Part shown: piece by piece, positions 18,212 to 29,384 of the stretch | How positions within the stretch are numbered: position 1 is the stretch's first letter | Layout of the letters: each line of letters begins with the position of its first letter | Origin: Thamnocephalis sphaerospora | Taxonomy: Eukaryota; Zoopagomycota; Zoopagomycetes; Zoopagales; Sigmoideomycetaceae | Direction of reading: 5' to 3' | DNA: 36,203 bases | Assembly (NCBI GenBank): GCA_003614735.1 | Contig: KZ992520.1 | Location: 1 to 36,203, forward strand | The notes under the pieces: generated by a model | What the model was told of the DNA's origin: nothing | The model's database searches: none | Seen by the model: only the letters and a program-made list of their open reading frames with translations | Program-made: the position numbers and the translations under genes

Positions 18212-21200
18212 CTACATTTGTTTAAAAGGCTTGGTGGTTAGCGGCGTTGAGTCTATGGACGATGGAACAGGCGTATTGCCCCGCTCGTCGGCCTCCAGGT
18301 GCGCCATTAGTTTGTCCATGTCCATCTCCGGGCCTGCACACAACCACGCGCGCATGGTCACGTAAGTAAGGCAGAATCGACGGTGTAAGAATTAGGCATG
18401 GAATAATGGCGATGCCACGGTGGAGCGAAAACATACACAAAGATACAGAATGACAAGAACGCAAACGCATCAACTCTGGCCTTTATGCGGGCCGCAACGA
18501 GAACGAAGCGACGCAACATGCATGCGCGTGCGGCACGTGGCGATACAAAGCGATGACTAGCATCGAACGCACCATTAGCCAAACGTACCCATCAGCGACG
18601 TGACAAAGCGGACAATATCCTTGGAAAGCTTTGGAAACAGAACGATTGCGCAGGTCAGCGGTGTTCACCACTGCATGTCTGCCGCCTACTCACATCGAAA
18701 TCTCGAGCATCAACCGCACGTTCCAGTAGGCGCATCGCCTCGGGTGGAATTTTTTCCTGCACAGAACAGATTGCCACGTGCATAAGCATAAGGGTGCGCT
18801 CAGTCAAAGGCTACGAAAGCGCGATACTCACCGGAGGCTCGCTACTCGTCTCTTCTGTGGAATCCAGCGTCTGCAATACCAGCAGATACGCAGTTGCTGT
18901 GCGTAGCTGGTTGCTCTCCATGCATTCCTAGTCCATGCACGCGTACTTGATGTCAGTCTACATTGCTGGCACGCTATTCCACCAATACCTACGTCGAAAA
19001 GCTCGCGCGGCGGACCGGCCATGGAGAAAAGATGGTCCCATAGTGAAACCTCAACCTTGCGTGCGCACTGCACCACCACTTCATGGTAGTTTGGAAAGCG
19101 CTTCAAAAACTGAATCACCCGCGGTAGCAGTGGCTCTGCACCAAATGGTTAGGCAAGTGCTTAAACACTGGTCAACATGTACATGGCGCAACAAACCTAC
19201 CCTGGTCCTGCAGATCGCCCTCGGCCTCATCCTCGAGCACACGATGCAACATCATTTCCAGAATGTGGCTAAAATATTTTTGATGCTGATAGTAACGCGC
19301 AAACATGATTGCCTCCTGTTCGTTGCTGCACATGGTTCATCGACGACTGTTAGCACCTGTCGTGTCGGCAAATTCTTTCTAGTCACCTACATGGTTAGCA
19401 GATGCCGAATCATGTCCGGCAAGTACAGATAGCTCTAGGGATGAAACGGTGAGTATACCGTTGCTTTGATGGCGGCCCAACCAGCGCACGAGCTCACCTT
19501 GCAACTGGCGCGAAAGTTGGTCACGCCTAACGGGTCGCTGTAGTTCATTTCTGGTTCAAATCCAACCACCACGCCCTCTTCTACGCGAACCACTGGTGTA
19601 CGCGCGCAGGTTAGCTGTTTGGTTCAAGCTGTGGCGGTGCAAACACATACCCAAAGGAGAGAATCCTGGCGAAACAACGCAAGGCGGGAACCGGCTAATG
19701 GCGGTGTCGATATCCGTGTCGGCAAGCTCCTTTTCAAGCACGGTCCACACCTGCCGCAAGTTCAGCGTACGGTGAGCGATAGGCGCCAGGGTGCAAAAGC
19801 AGGCCTCCATACCCGAATTTCATCGGCAGACATTGCCCACACCGTCAGGCCCACACCGCCAACACGTCGGTCGTCTACAAAGCAATGCTCCACGCGTTTG
19901 GCCAGCGTGCGCCGCTCATACTGCAGTTTTTGGCTGTTTTCCTACGATATTGGGTTGTGCATGTTAGCGCCATGCTTCCGCAAACATTGCAACAATTGCA
20001 AACTGCCCAAAACGGGCTCTTCCACATACGTCCACCTTGTTTGGATTAACCAGGATCAGCTCGCCATCGACAAGAACCAGTACTGTCGACCCGCGGGACC
20101 CTGTAGATATCCAGCAGATAGAACGCACGGCACCGGCAGCAGTGACCACTGACTCGAGTGAAATGTGCTGTCGAAGTGAAAGCTCAACGCCGCCCGCTGC
20201 ATGGCTGTATTAGTATGCTGTTGGGCAAACCACGCATCTCTGTCTGCTCACCTTGATTTACGTGAATGCCATAGTGGTACACTACGTTATCCGTGCAATG
20301 CACTGTCAATGAGCTGCCAAGCAGATTGAGGTGCACTGCCTGTGCCGCTAATAGCTCCACCAGCAGCAGTTGCTCATTGCCAAGATTGGCATCACGCGGA
20401 TAGAATCGCAGCTGGCGCAGACGTATAAACATTAGCTGAGCAACTGCTAAATGTGTACCTTGTTGCAGTTGGCACTGTGCAAATACCTGGAAACATTGAT
20501 GCACGAGATCATGGCATGCTGCTACGAGAATATCGTGAAACCAGAGCATCCCGCCGTAGCACACAAACTCCTGTTCCTGCTCGCCCAGCGGGAAATGTGC
20601 ACAACAGCCTGTCAACAAACCGTCGATTTGTCAGAACCTGGTGCTGCACCCACCTGCTGCTTGCTCCCAAACGTCTTCCAGCGTCGCGAAGGAACACTGT
20701 AATGCGCCACGCCAGCGCGTCCGGCTACAGAAATACGCCGGCCATCATCGCTCAGCGCCGCATACTGTGCAACAATACCGCAGTCAGTAGGGTGCAGTTG
20801 TTGCCATGGGTACGCAGAAACCTACGCGCAGCGGCCAGTTCTCGCTGATATATAAAGCTGGCAGCTAGCCAAATGGCCGTGTAGCCGGCATTAGTCACCA
20901 GCTAAATGCATTCGGTTCACCAGCCGTAGGCCCACCTGAATCTGCCGACAAAACGTATCCGGGCCCACTTCGTCCTGCACCTGAAGATCGCTACTGAATA
21001 GCATCAGCTTGTGATCAGCATATAGGAGAGGGTGCTTGGTATTGTCCTGCACAAGCGTTCAAGGTCATTTTGGTGAGTGCGTGCGATCAACTGCCACTCT
21101 GGTGCGCTTCATGCGTACCAACGTCTGGCACTTTGCAATGTTAGAAATGGCAAAAGGCAGAATGTACAGAGACTCGGCAAGGCCTAAAACACTATTGAAT

Positions 21201-23182
21201 AAGCAGGTATGGCATGCAAGCATCAAATAGTTGGCACCTACTTGGATCGTCCAGACTTGACGGCCAAGTGAACAGATCGTGATCGCCAGGACCCCAAAAC
21301 TGGCGCTAGCGTTAGCGCTTTGCTATGCAGCATGTTCTACACACAAACATACAAGATAATCTGTGCCGCGCAGGAACGCTTCTCGGCCCTGGTCGTCGCT
21401 AGCAATGCGCGTGGCTATCAAGTTAGCCCGCCAAATACATACTGTAGTGCGCTGGTGGCAGTGCTTACGCAGAAAGCGCTTCACGTCCAGGATGGAACAA
21501 TAACGATCCAAACACACTGTGCACCACCAATCCAACGCCGCGTCGCCGACCGACCGCCAGTGCGCATCCATCTGATGACCACGCCAATGCAGATATAACA
21601 CAATCTGCAAACAGCGACGTCATTAAACGGCGAAATAGACCCATGTTTACGTGCCCGATAACAAGGACAACCTACTGGTTTTGACCGAGGAATACGCCGG
21701 CACATCCAACGTATGAGAAAGCTTTGGTTGGTCGGTAGAATTCTCCGGAAGACGATATACATGAACCTGCCCGCTAGCACATTGTCTGTAACATTAACTG
21801 CAGGCCCCCAAAGTGCGCCCAGACACCACTTACGCCTCTGTGCCAACCGCAGCCAGATTGTAGAATGCATTTAGCTGGACACACGTCGCTGCAGCTGGCT
21901 CGCCATCGTGGCAGCACCAGCCATTCCACTGCGTCGCGGTGTAAGAGCCGTGTATTGGGTGCTGCACATGCATCCAAACAGCGAATTAACCAAAAGCACA
22001 CGTCGGTACTAGGCCCACCAGACGCCACCCACCTCAGCCAGTACCCGCACTCGTCTTGCAACATATACACAGCCATCAGACATTAGCATCGCCAAAAGAT
22101 CCAGCTCGTCGTTGTAGATGAGACGCTGAATAAGTGCTGCGTTCGTTGATTTTTCGTTAGCGCACCATGACCTGAAGGCCGACAGACCTGTACCAGTGAC
22201 CCACCATCCGGATCACTCATAAAGTTCAGCTGTGAAAGTGGCGTCAGCTCCGAGCTTGGATCAGCCCTGGTGTAGCCTCCGCGCTCCTCTCCCAGCGAGC
22301 AGCGGCGAAGGCCGGGAGGATCGCGTGTTGCCACATACAAAGCGTCATCCATGCCCGCACCGCTACGTTGGCTAGATTAGCATAACGCCATACAGTTTAT
22401 GCTACAAGTACTCACCAGAGAATGCCCTCATCAATGTGCAGCGCGCCGGCAAATTGCACAATGCAGCCGGGCACACCACGGCCTTCGCCGGGGCCGCGAA
22501 CAAAATTGTGCTCGCCCGAAAAGTGAAAGCGTAGCGACGACTCGGAAAGTAAGTCGACCGAATAATACAGCACATAGTCATTGGTCGTCTGTTGATGGTA
22601 GCTCGTAGGTGAGCCACATGCGCACCACACGCGCACTAATACGCTCATTTTCCGCGCGCCTACAATAACAGCCAGCGCCAGTCCGTCCGGTTTCCACATG
22701 ATATCCTGATTTTCGCCGTGCGTGCGGCGTGTTTCGCTATCGCGCACCACACGAGCTAAAAGCGCCACCGGCTGCATGCAATAGACGCATAAACTTAGCA
22801 ACATTACCGCTGTTCCAATAGTTCCGCTGCTGCCTACCCGTGTGCACCAGATGCAGAAAGAGCGACGGTCCCAGCTGACTATCAAGCTATTATCCGGACT
22901 TTGACGCAAAGCCAGAGGTCCGGGGCGCGTCAGTGCATTGGCTCCGGCCAGGAGTGCGTCGATACCTAGCTCGCGCGCTGGCGGCTGGTCATTCGTGCCG
23001 GCGCCATCCGTGTCCGGCCCCGTCTCGGACGTGCCGGCGCTGGCGACAGACTTGACCGACAGACTTTTGCGGAAGCGTCGTGCCAGCCCAGCCATGCCAG
23101 CAAACTCGCCCTGTTCGTCGGGTTCACCGCCATTGGCCACATGCAAGTTGACGGCGCGCGGACAGCCGCTTAAATAGTACAT
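18212..23182 (-). CDS. RIC1: RIC1, Ypt6/Rab6 guanine-nucleotide exchange factor subunit; 27 exons, 1024 aa
   Basis: Ric1 pairs with Rgp1 to activate Ypt6/Rab6 at the Golgi for endosome-to-Golgi recycling. Exons on the minus strand (high-low): 23182-22838, 22771-22664, 22588-22416, 22371-22188, 22125-22033, 21961-21834, 21773-21676, 21604-21469, 21398-21353, 21305-21242, 21183-21119, 21046-20936, 20864-20826, 20764-20654, 20576-20487, 20411-20252, 20196-20030, 19941-19813, 19750-19651, 19592-19498, 19434-19391, 19325-19201, 19135-18993, 18927-18832, 18756-18694, 18628-18589, 18333-18212. The sum is 3075 nt. Family marks are the start MYYLSGCPRAV, beta-propeller pieces (IMWKPDGLALAV, ISALAWSSDGCALAVG), SLYILPFAIS near residue 460, EFVCYGGMLW, LRFYPRD near 598, and the C-terminal RIC1 domain (FPNYHEVVVQCARKVEVSLW, LRTATAYLLVLQ, LSKDIVRFVTSLMG). 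Introns are 44-88 nt except the last (255 nt). Splice sites of exons 4/5 and 17 had alternatives. Confidence 0.93.
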
Positions 23183-23666
23183 GGTGTGCGCACACGGCGA
23201 CCGAGTCGCATACAAAGCGGTCGGCGTCAGCACCCAAAACGACTGCTACGCCAGCGCCAAAACAGCAGGTATTACTACAGTTAAAGATGCAGCAACCGCG
23301 TGGCAGAGCAGCGGTGCAGATGGGTAGACAAGGAGGTGCTACAGTCAGGAGTGCGAGACAGCAAGCGCGGTGGCAGTGCCCACGTATGCTGGCCAGCAAC
23401 AGCCGTCCCTTCCGCTGACGCTCGCTGGTGGATATGAACTATACAGTTTGTGCTGGTGCCAAAGCGAAAAAATGCGCACACATCACGTCCTCCTCGGTAT
23501 CACTCGCTGTCGTTGCTGCGAGCCAAAATACCTGCGCCGTGCTCACCCACAGCAAGCGCTCCTCCTTCCACGCGCTCATCTGCCTTTCAAATAACAGCGC
23601 CTTCCATCCGCGCAGTCTCCTTTGTCAGACTTTTCGTAGCAGCTACCCAAATCTGCCTATTCCAAC
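23183..23666. promoter_or_regulatory. Divergent promoter region of RIC1 and the eIF4B gene
   Basis: Only 484 bp separate the two start codons, so both promoters lie here. The half next to the eIF4B start is pyrimidine-rich on the plus strand (CTCCTTCC, CATCTGCC), as is common in leaders of translation-factor genes. No clear TATA box is seen. Confidence 0.6.
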
Positions 23667-26132
23667 ATGACGGACAGTAAGTGTTGCCCGCTCGTTAGCG
23701 ACTGCGCAGACCGACCGACCGACCGACCGACCGACCGACCGTCTGCCCACCTTCTGGTCCGGCGATGCTGGCCGCGCACATGCACCTGTGTCGGCGTCTG
23801 CCTGCCTAAACGGTTGTCCTACTGTGGCTGCATCTGCAGCGTCCTGGGTCCTCTGGACGGGTGCCTTGTTTGTGCGCACTACGCAGCTTGGATCCAGGAC
23901 AGTCGCATGTCTGCTGCCCGATCTGCGCTCGCACGATTGGTGGGCAACCTTTTGGCAGTCCAGTATTGCTGGCAGCGCTGTAGATGCAGACACAATGGCT
24001 GAGATAGCGTATCTACTGCGCTGGGGCAGGGCTGCTGGTTTGCATGCGCGTGCAGGCAGCGTCTTTGTACATATGCTGCCGACCGAAGAGCGCTTACGGC
24101 GCCTCATAATCCGCTTACGACATCTGCAAATGTTAACAATGCCTGCCTTTCCACACCGCAGAAAAGGGAAAGAAGAAGCCTGTCAAAATGGCCCTGAACG
24201 ACTTTCTGGCCAACACTCGTAAGTGACCGTGCACACCGCCTGGGCGGAGGTTGCGGTGGAACCGCCCCGGTTGACTAACGGCACGGCACTTTAATATAGC
24301 AAGCTCGTCGTGGGCCGACGAAGTGATTGACCTGCCGACGGCGCGTAAGTATGCCTGCGCACACGGATAAAGGCATGAACAGCATATGTCTGACTTGGCT
24401 GCGTCTCATGCGCCACCGCTCGGCGTATTGCCTAACTCATTTAGCCGCCTCGGCATACTCGGGTATGTAATGCGCCTGTCATACACCGGTTGCCCCGCAT
24501 GCGACTAACCTGGCGCGGTGTCTATGTAGACGTATCAGAGGACCGTCGTGGTGGCGGCTTTGGCGACCGTTACGGTGGCGGCGACCGTTACGGTGGCGGC
24601 GACCGTTATGGTGGCGGCGACCGCTATGGTGGTGGCGACCGCTATGGTGGTGGCGACCGTTACGGCGGTGGCGACCGCTACGGTGGTCGTGATGAAGGAC
24701 ATCATGGTGGCTTTGGTGATCGGACTGGTACGTGTGCATGATGCGCAATGCAACACTGCGGCGGATACTAACGCATCGTCGTGGCCCTCCTTTCCACCCT
24801 TGCAGAGCGCTTCTCCCGTGAGCGTCGCCCGCCTGCCCCGCTGCCGGATGAGCCACCCTTCACCGCGTACGTTGGCAACCTGCCCTATGACCTGAACGAT
24901 GCCGATATCGAGGACTTTTTTTCAGGCACCAAGGTGAGCGCTTGCATAGGCTTTTTGCTTACGTAGTCACGTGTTGCTGATGTAAAATGTCCGTGCGATG
25001 ATTAGATTGCCAACATTCGCATGATCCGCGACTTTAGCGACCGCCCCAAGGGCTTTGGCTACGTGGAGTTTGAGGACCGTGAGTCGCTCGCCGCTGCTGT
25101 GGAGCGCGATGGCCAGGTAGGCAAAGGGGAGGACGTGTTCTGTGGTAGTCTCATCAGTATCATTAGACTGACGACACCTGCTTATAGCCCATCAACGGCC
25201 GCTCCATCCGCGTGAACGTCGCCGAGCCACGTAAGTAACTGACAGTAGCGGCTAGCATGACGCCGTTACTCTGTGTGCACTCTGCCAACCAGGTCATCTG
25301 CTAACGCACGTGTCCTCGCGCGCTACTGCACTTGCTGCACACAGCAAAGGACCGCCCCGCTCGCGATGACCGCACCAATGTTGACACCTGGCGTCGTGCT
25401 ACGCCTGTTGATAGCCCGCGGCGCACTGCATTCGGCGACCGCCACGAGGGTGGCGACCGCTACGATCGCCCGCAGCGCACTGGTATGGGTGCGCGTCGCT
25501 TTGATGGCGAGCATGGTGGCGAACCGGATCGTGCCGATATGGCCTCGACCTGGCGCCGCCAGGAGCCGCTTCCGTCGCCGGGTGCTGGTTCGGACCGGCG
25601 CCGCGGCTGGGGCTTTAACCGCGGCTCGAACGGCGACCGTGAGGACCGCCCGTACGGCCACCGCCATCGCACCGACGAGTCGGAGGGTGGTCACTCGCCC
25701 TTCAGCCGCTCGCGTCGCACTAGCGTCGATTCCCGTGGTAGCGCGCACGGTGGCGACTCGCCCAACATGGGCTTCCCGCGTAAGTACTTTCTCGACGATT
25801 TGCAGCACACGTCCGTATCCTAACTACAAAGTATCGTGACGACGGCTCTCTGCGTAGGCGAGCGCAAGCGGCTAGAGCTGAAGCCGCGCACTGCGCCGCT
25901 CAACTCCAACCCGACATCACCAGTCCCGACGTCGGCGCGTAGCACGCGCTCCAACCCGTTCGGCGATGCCAAGCCGCGCGATGAAAATGAGATGCAGCGT
26001 CTTGCGGAAGAACGACGACGCCAGCGGGAGGAGCATGATAAGCAGCACAAGGAGACGGAGGCAGCCAAGGCTAGTGCTGCGTCCCCGGCCAAGGAGGCCA
26101 AGCCTGCGGCTGTTGATGCGGGCGCCGAGTAG
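23667..26132 (+). CDS. eIF4B-type translation initiation factor with RRM; ten exons, 439 aa
   Basis: eIF4B (yeast Tif3) binds RNA and stimulates eIF4A helicase during mRNA scanning. Exons: 23667-23676, 24162-24218, 24300-24344, 24445-24462, 24530-24727, 24806-24933, 25006-25116, 25188-25230, 25345-25779, 25858-26132; total 1320 nt. The N-terminus is MTDKKGKKKPVKMALNDFLA, then SSWADEVIDLPTAP, the motif typical of fungal eIF4B. Seven GDRYGG repeats follow, then an RRM with RNP2 YVGNLP (near 131-136) and RNP1 KGFGYVEF (167-174). A Gly/Arg/Asp-rich region follows, then RKRLELKPRTAPL and an EERRRQREEHDKQ helix near the C-terminus. The first coding exon has only 10 nt, before a 485-nt intron; exon 4 is an 18-nt microexon. 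It is divergent from RIC1. Confidence 0.93.
23709..23740 (+). repeat. (GACC)8 microsatellite in eIF4B intron 1
   Basis: Eight perfect tandem copies of GACC. The flanks GCAGA and TCTGC are inverted complements, so the transcript could fold around the array. It lies 32 nt inside the first intron. Confidence 0.95.
24562..24687 (+). repeat. 18-bp coding repeat, seven GDRYGG units of eIF4B
   Basis: Seven in-frame copies of an 18-bp unit (GGCGACCGTTACGGTGGC and synonymous variants) in exon 5. They match the DRYG-type repeats of eIF4B proteins, which promote self-association and RNA binding. Unit differences are synonymous. Confidence 0.92.
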
Positions 26133-27169
26133 AGGCTGCGCACCATACTGGTGTAGTAGATGGTGTGTGTATGTGGTGTGCGCTGGCGCCCATCCCTAGT
26201 TCCTTCCCTCACCGCTGCTGTCGGCGGTGCGCCGCTGTCGGTTCTACCTGAATTACCAGCGTGTGACGTACTACTTTCACTCTGCGGTCGATCGACGCGT
26301 CCGCACCGCCGCGCGCTTTTCCGCCCGACGCACCTTTGTCTACTCCGTTGTCCACACACCACATGCCTACACACCCGTGCATGCACGTACGCGTTTGCGA
26401 GCATGTGTTCTTTCGTCTTTTACGTTTGGGAATTCGTCGGCTACGATGACGCTTTTACTGCATTCGCCCTTTGCCGCTGTATCTCCATCTATTTCCTCGT
26501 TTTCCCGCTAAAACCGCCTACCCCGCCGTCATGGCCAGCCTCCTTCACCTGCCCCCCTCTATGCATCTCTGTCCGCTTTTGTCACGCCCTCTGACCGTTG
26601 CATAGGGCGCGTGCATGGCGTAGGAAAAAATTGCATTAGTAAAATGGGATATACGTTAAGCCACTGTGCCCGCATGTATTTTCAGCAGCAAGTTCAGCTC
26701 GTCTGCCACAGAGATCCAATAGGCTTTGCGCTACATTCCATCGTAGAATGGGTAAAGTCAAGTGGACTAGTTGTTGGCCCACTGTTGTTTAAACGATGCA
26801 TTTCGATATCTATCATCATTAGGCACCCGCCTTGCATGCTAGATTGTGTACACACTGATGCGTGCACAAATGTCGCGCTTGCGCCATGGGCCCAATAGAA
26901 TCAGCAGTAGTAACGCCTGATGAACAGAGCAGTACCGCCAACCCAAGCGGATCAAGTCACAGGATCGACAAGCTAAAGGCGTGACATTGCGACCAGCCAA
27001 GAAACTAAAACAGGAGCAACACTGACCACGAGAAAACATTGAGAGCTATAGTTGGCAGCATGCCACACGACGTAGCTTTGCCTCCTGCAAAGATTAAAGC
27101 AAGAGTAAGGATGAAGCTTGGTATTTTTGCATGTCCAAGGCGGCATACAAACCACCTGGCCAAGTACAC
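26133..27169. other. eIF4B 3' flank and gene-poor sequence
   Basis: Bases 26200-26600 are pyrimidine-rich and likely hold the eIF4B 3' UTR; the open frames there are by-products of that composition. From about 26620 the sequence turns AT-richer with no gene, RNA or regular repeat that I can support. Confidence 0.5.
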
Positions 27170-27670
27170 TTTCTCGAATCAAAAACATCACTTTTACTAC
27201 CGATGAGTATCCCATTGGCGTTTATCAGGTGTCTGCAAACTCTAGAGTGTCCAAGACACCGTAAGAAGTTGACAAATAGCAACTAGTTGAGTCACAAACG
27301 CGGGAACGAACTGCAATAGCGTTGATTGCACGTAAACTTGAAACTACCTGGTTTCTTTTTGATTGCTGAGAGTACCCTACTGGCGGTTATTAGGTGTCTG
27401 CAAACTATCGAACGCTCAAAGCTTCCAGCCTGCATCAGTAGCTTGTAGACCTGTATGCTACGGATACGAGAACGTGCGCTCAAAATTGAAATGCCCGTTT
27501 TTTTGGTTACTGGGGAGTATCCCACTGGCGTTTTATTAAGTGTCGGTGGGCCCGTAAGCATACAGCGCTCCCAGCCTGACTAGCGGCTCGCTGGCTGGCA
27601 TGTCGCAAACACAAGTACGCACTGCTGTCGTGATGATGGCGCACGCAAAAATTGAATGCCCGGGTACAAA
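27170..27670. repeat. Degenerate tandem repeat, about 145-165 bp period
   Basis: Three copies of a core GTATCCCAYTGGCGTTTAT followed by AGGTGTCTGCAAAC are centred near 27207, 27372 and 27517. A fourth, partial copy (CAAAAATTGAATGCCCG, 27646-27662) matches the start of the third unit (CAAAATTGAAATGCCCG, 27480-27496). Each core is preceded by a T-rich stretch. On the minus strand two copies read CRHLINANGILIGSK and CRHLITASRVLSAIK, so the unit may once have been coding. It lies just upstream of tRNA-Lys. Confidence 0.7.
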
Positions 27671-27725
27671 ATTGCGTAAAAATATGAAATGCAGAAAAAA
27701 AACATGTCCTCACGCTAAACATGAA

Positions 27726-27798
27726 GCCCGGTTAGCTCAATCGGTAGAGCGTGAGACTCTTAATCTCAAGGTTGCGGGTTCGACCCCCGCATTGGGCT
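27726..27798 (+). tRNA. tRNA-Lys (anticodon CTT)
   Basis: Acceptor stem GCCCGGT (27726-27732) pairs with ATTGGGC (27791-27797) with two G-T wobbles; T798 is the discriminator. The anticodon stem TGAGA/TCTCA carries the loop CTCTTAA with CTT at 27759-27761. The D arm is TAGCTCAATCGGTAGAGC and the T arm GGTTCGACCC, giving clear A and B boxes. It has no intron. A T run (27798-27802) follows as Pol III terminator. Confidence 0.96.
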
Positions 27799-27899
27799 TT
27801 TTGGCTCTCTGTGAGCTCTTTTGCCTTGCCAATCGGCAGCGAGTCTTGGCATTCTGTAACAATAGCGCTTTTTACACCCGTCTCTAGGTAGACTGGACG

Positions 27900-28130
27900 T
27901 GTATGACTTGAACTTGACAATCGGCGGAAAAGACTGCATAGCGACCAGAACATACGCTGACATTGAGAAATGGATCAGAAGCGTCCGCTGGTGTGGATAG
28001 TCCAAGAGCGGCGTCGATACTAATGTCAAGTCAGTGCCAAAGGACGTGTCTCGTCTTGTCGGGCAAGAAAACTCGAAAGCAGGTCAGACGCCAGCATACC
28101 GGCCAGCAGTGCCAGGTGACACGCAATAAT
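27900..28130 (+). mobile_element. Decayed element fragment downstream of tRNA-Lys, related to the one near tRNA-Asn
   Basis: One frame reads YDLNLTIGGKDCIATRTYAD and EKWIRSVRWCG, then a stop, then NVKSVPKDVSRLVG. Positions 27940-28048 align with 442-545: AGCG..C.AGA....CGCTGAC.TTGAG, then AGCGTCC, then the identical 14-mer AATGTCAAGTCAGT. At the protein level NVKSVPKDVS matches NVKSVRK-DMS there, across a 1-nt gap. The stop codon and drift show it is not functional. The element family is not established. Confidence 0.5.
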
Positions 28131-28964
28131 TCAGAGAATGCTGTGACGCTGGTATCAAGGCAGGAGAAGAGCGCACAGGCAAGTTTTTTGGACCAGGTTC
28201 AAAATCTGCCCTGTGTGAAAGCCAGGGAGATGTGCGCAGTCACGATAGTACTAGTAGGCGCCATTGGTTTGTCATGATATCTAGGCCCTCAACAGGTGCG
28301 ACATGACAGCGCTAGCTAGCACACGCTCAAGGCGCGCGGCCTGCCGCAGAGGGTCTCCTGGCTTGGGAAATGCTGTTTGCGCAGCGGCCATGCATTTCAA
28401 GGTCAAGGGCGTGGCAGCAGTCACATACTTTGCTATGTGTCGTCTTTCCACGCACGCCTCCTGGTGTCGCCTTTTTGCTTGCGCCTGCAACACGTACGCT
28501 TAAGCATGCCCAATGCCTTGTTCGCGCAGACATCATAAACAGTTCTATTGTTCATAGGCACGCGATTAAAGTACAAAGAAACAATGAATTAAAGTGAAAG
28601 CGTATGTGGCCATAAATAAGCAATGGCGGAAAGCCACCAAAGCCGGCGAGTTTTGCCAGCGCGGCGACTATCATGGATGAAATTGGTGCCTCCAAACGTG
28701 GCAGGCCAAGGGCAAAATGATCGTTATCGTAAGAATATATGTAGCTGTAACTAGGTTGGTGGCTGATGATGCAGGCGAGGCCGGCTCGATTGCTACACTG
28801 TCATGGCGCGAGCGATCGTGCCTACACAGACTCTATTGGTCGGGGCGTGGTGTAGATGGTAAGGCACCGGCATTACCGAGGCGTAGCGCTATGTGCAGCG
28901 CCGCACTGTGATCTCAGTCTCTTTACGTGGCGTTGAGATGGCACGAGACTCGACGCAACGGCAT
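28131..28964. other. Gene-poor intergenic sequence
   Basis: No gene, RNA or repeat can be supported. It may include more of the decayed element. The right end is the 3' flank of the minus-strand gene that ends at 28965. Confidence 0.5.
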
Positions 28965-29384
28965 CTACTGATACTGCGTTGCGGGGAGTATCGGCGTGGA
29001 GAGGGCGCGCGGCCGGTTCTGCCGTAGCATGAACATGGTGTGTCGCCGTAGGGTCAGTTTTGGCTTGGCGCTGACGAGCATCGACAACGAGGATAACGAC
29101 GAGGACGACGATGATGCGCATGGGCTGTGAGCGTAGAAGCTTCCAGGCCGCCGGCACTCTTCGCTCTGTTGGCTGAACAGCGGCGCTTGCACTCTCGGCC
29201 GGGCAAGCGACTCTGTCTCTGCGGGCGGCGATGGAGCGCGAACATGCATGCGGCGTAGGCACAATGCCTTGAAGTGTGCAAGTGGCACGCTAACCGACAC
29301 GGCGCGCATGCGCGACCGCGTGGTGCGTTCAACACCTGTGCGCGTCGCTGCTATCGCTGCACGCGTGAAATTGGGAAACAACAT
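28965..29384 (-). CDS. Possible small disordered protein, 139 aa, MLFPxF family
   Basis: ATG 29382-29384 to TAG 28965-28967. No domain is recognised. It is supported by its start, MLFPNFTRAA, which resembles those of the two 315-aa proteins nearby (MLFQRFTVAV and MLFPSFSDAV). A C-terminal RALSTPIL also fits the RxxSTP motif of the two large disordered proteins at the left end of the window. It has Arg-rich and Ser-rich segments and RRHT. Shorter than its relatives, it may be one exon of a longer gene or a false open frame. Confidence 0.45.
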   Translation of the reverse strand: MLFPNFTRAAIAATRTGVERTTRSRMRAVSVSVPLAHFKALCLRRMHVRAPSPPAETESLARPRVQAPLFSQQSEECRRPGSFYAHSPCASSSSSSLSSLSMLVSAKPKLTLRRHTMFMLRQNRPRALSTPILPATQYQ

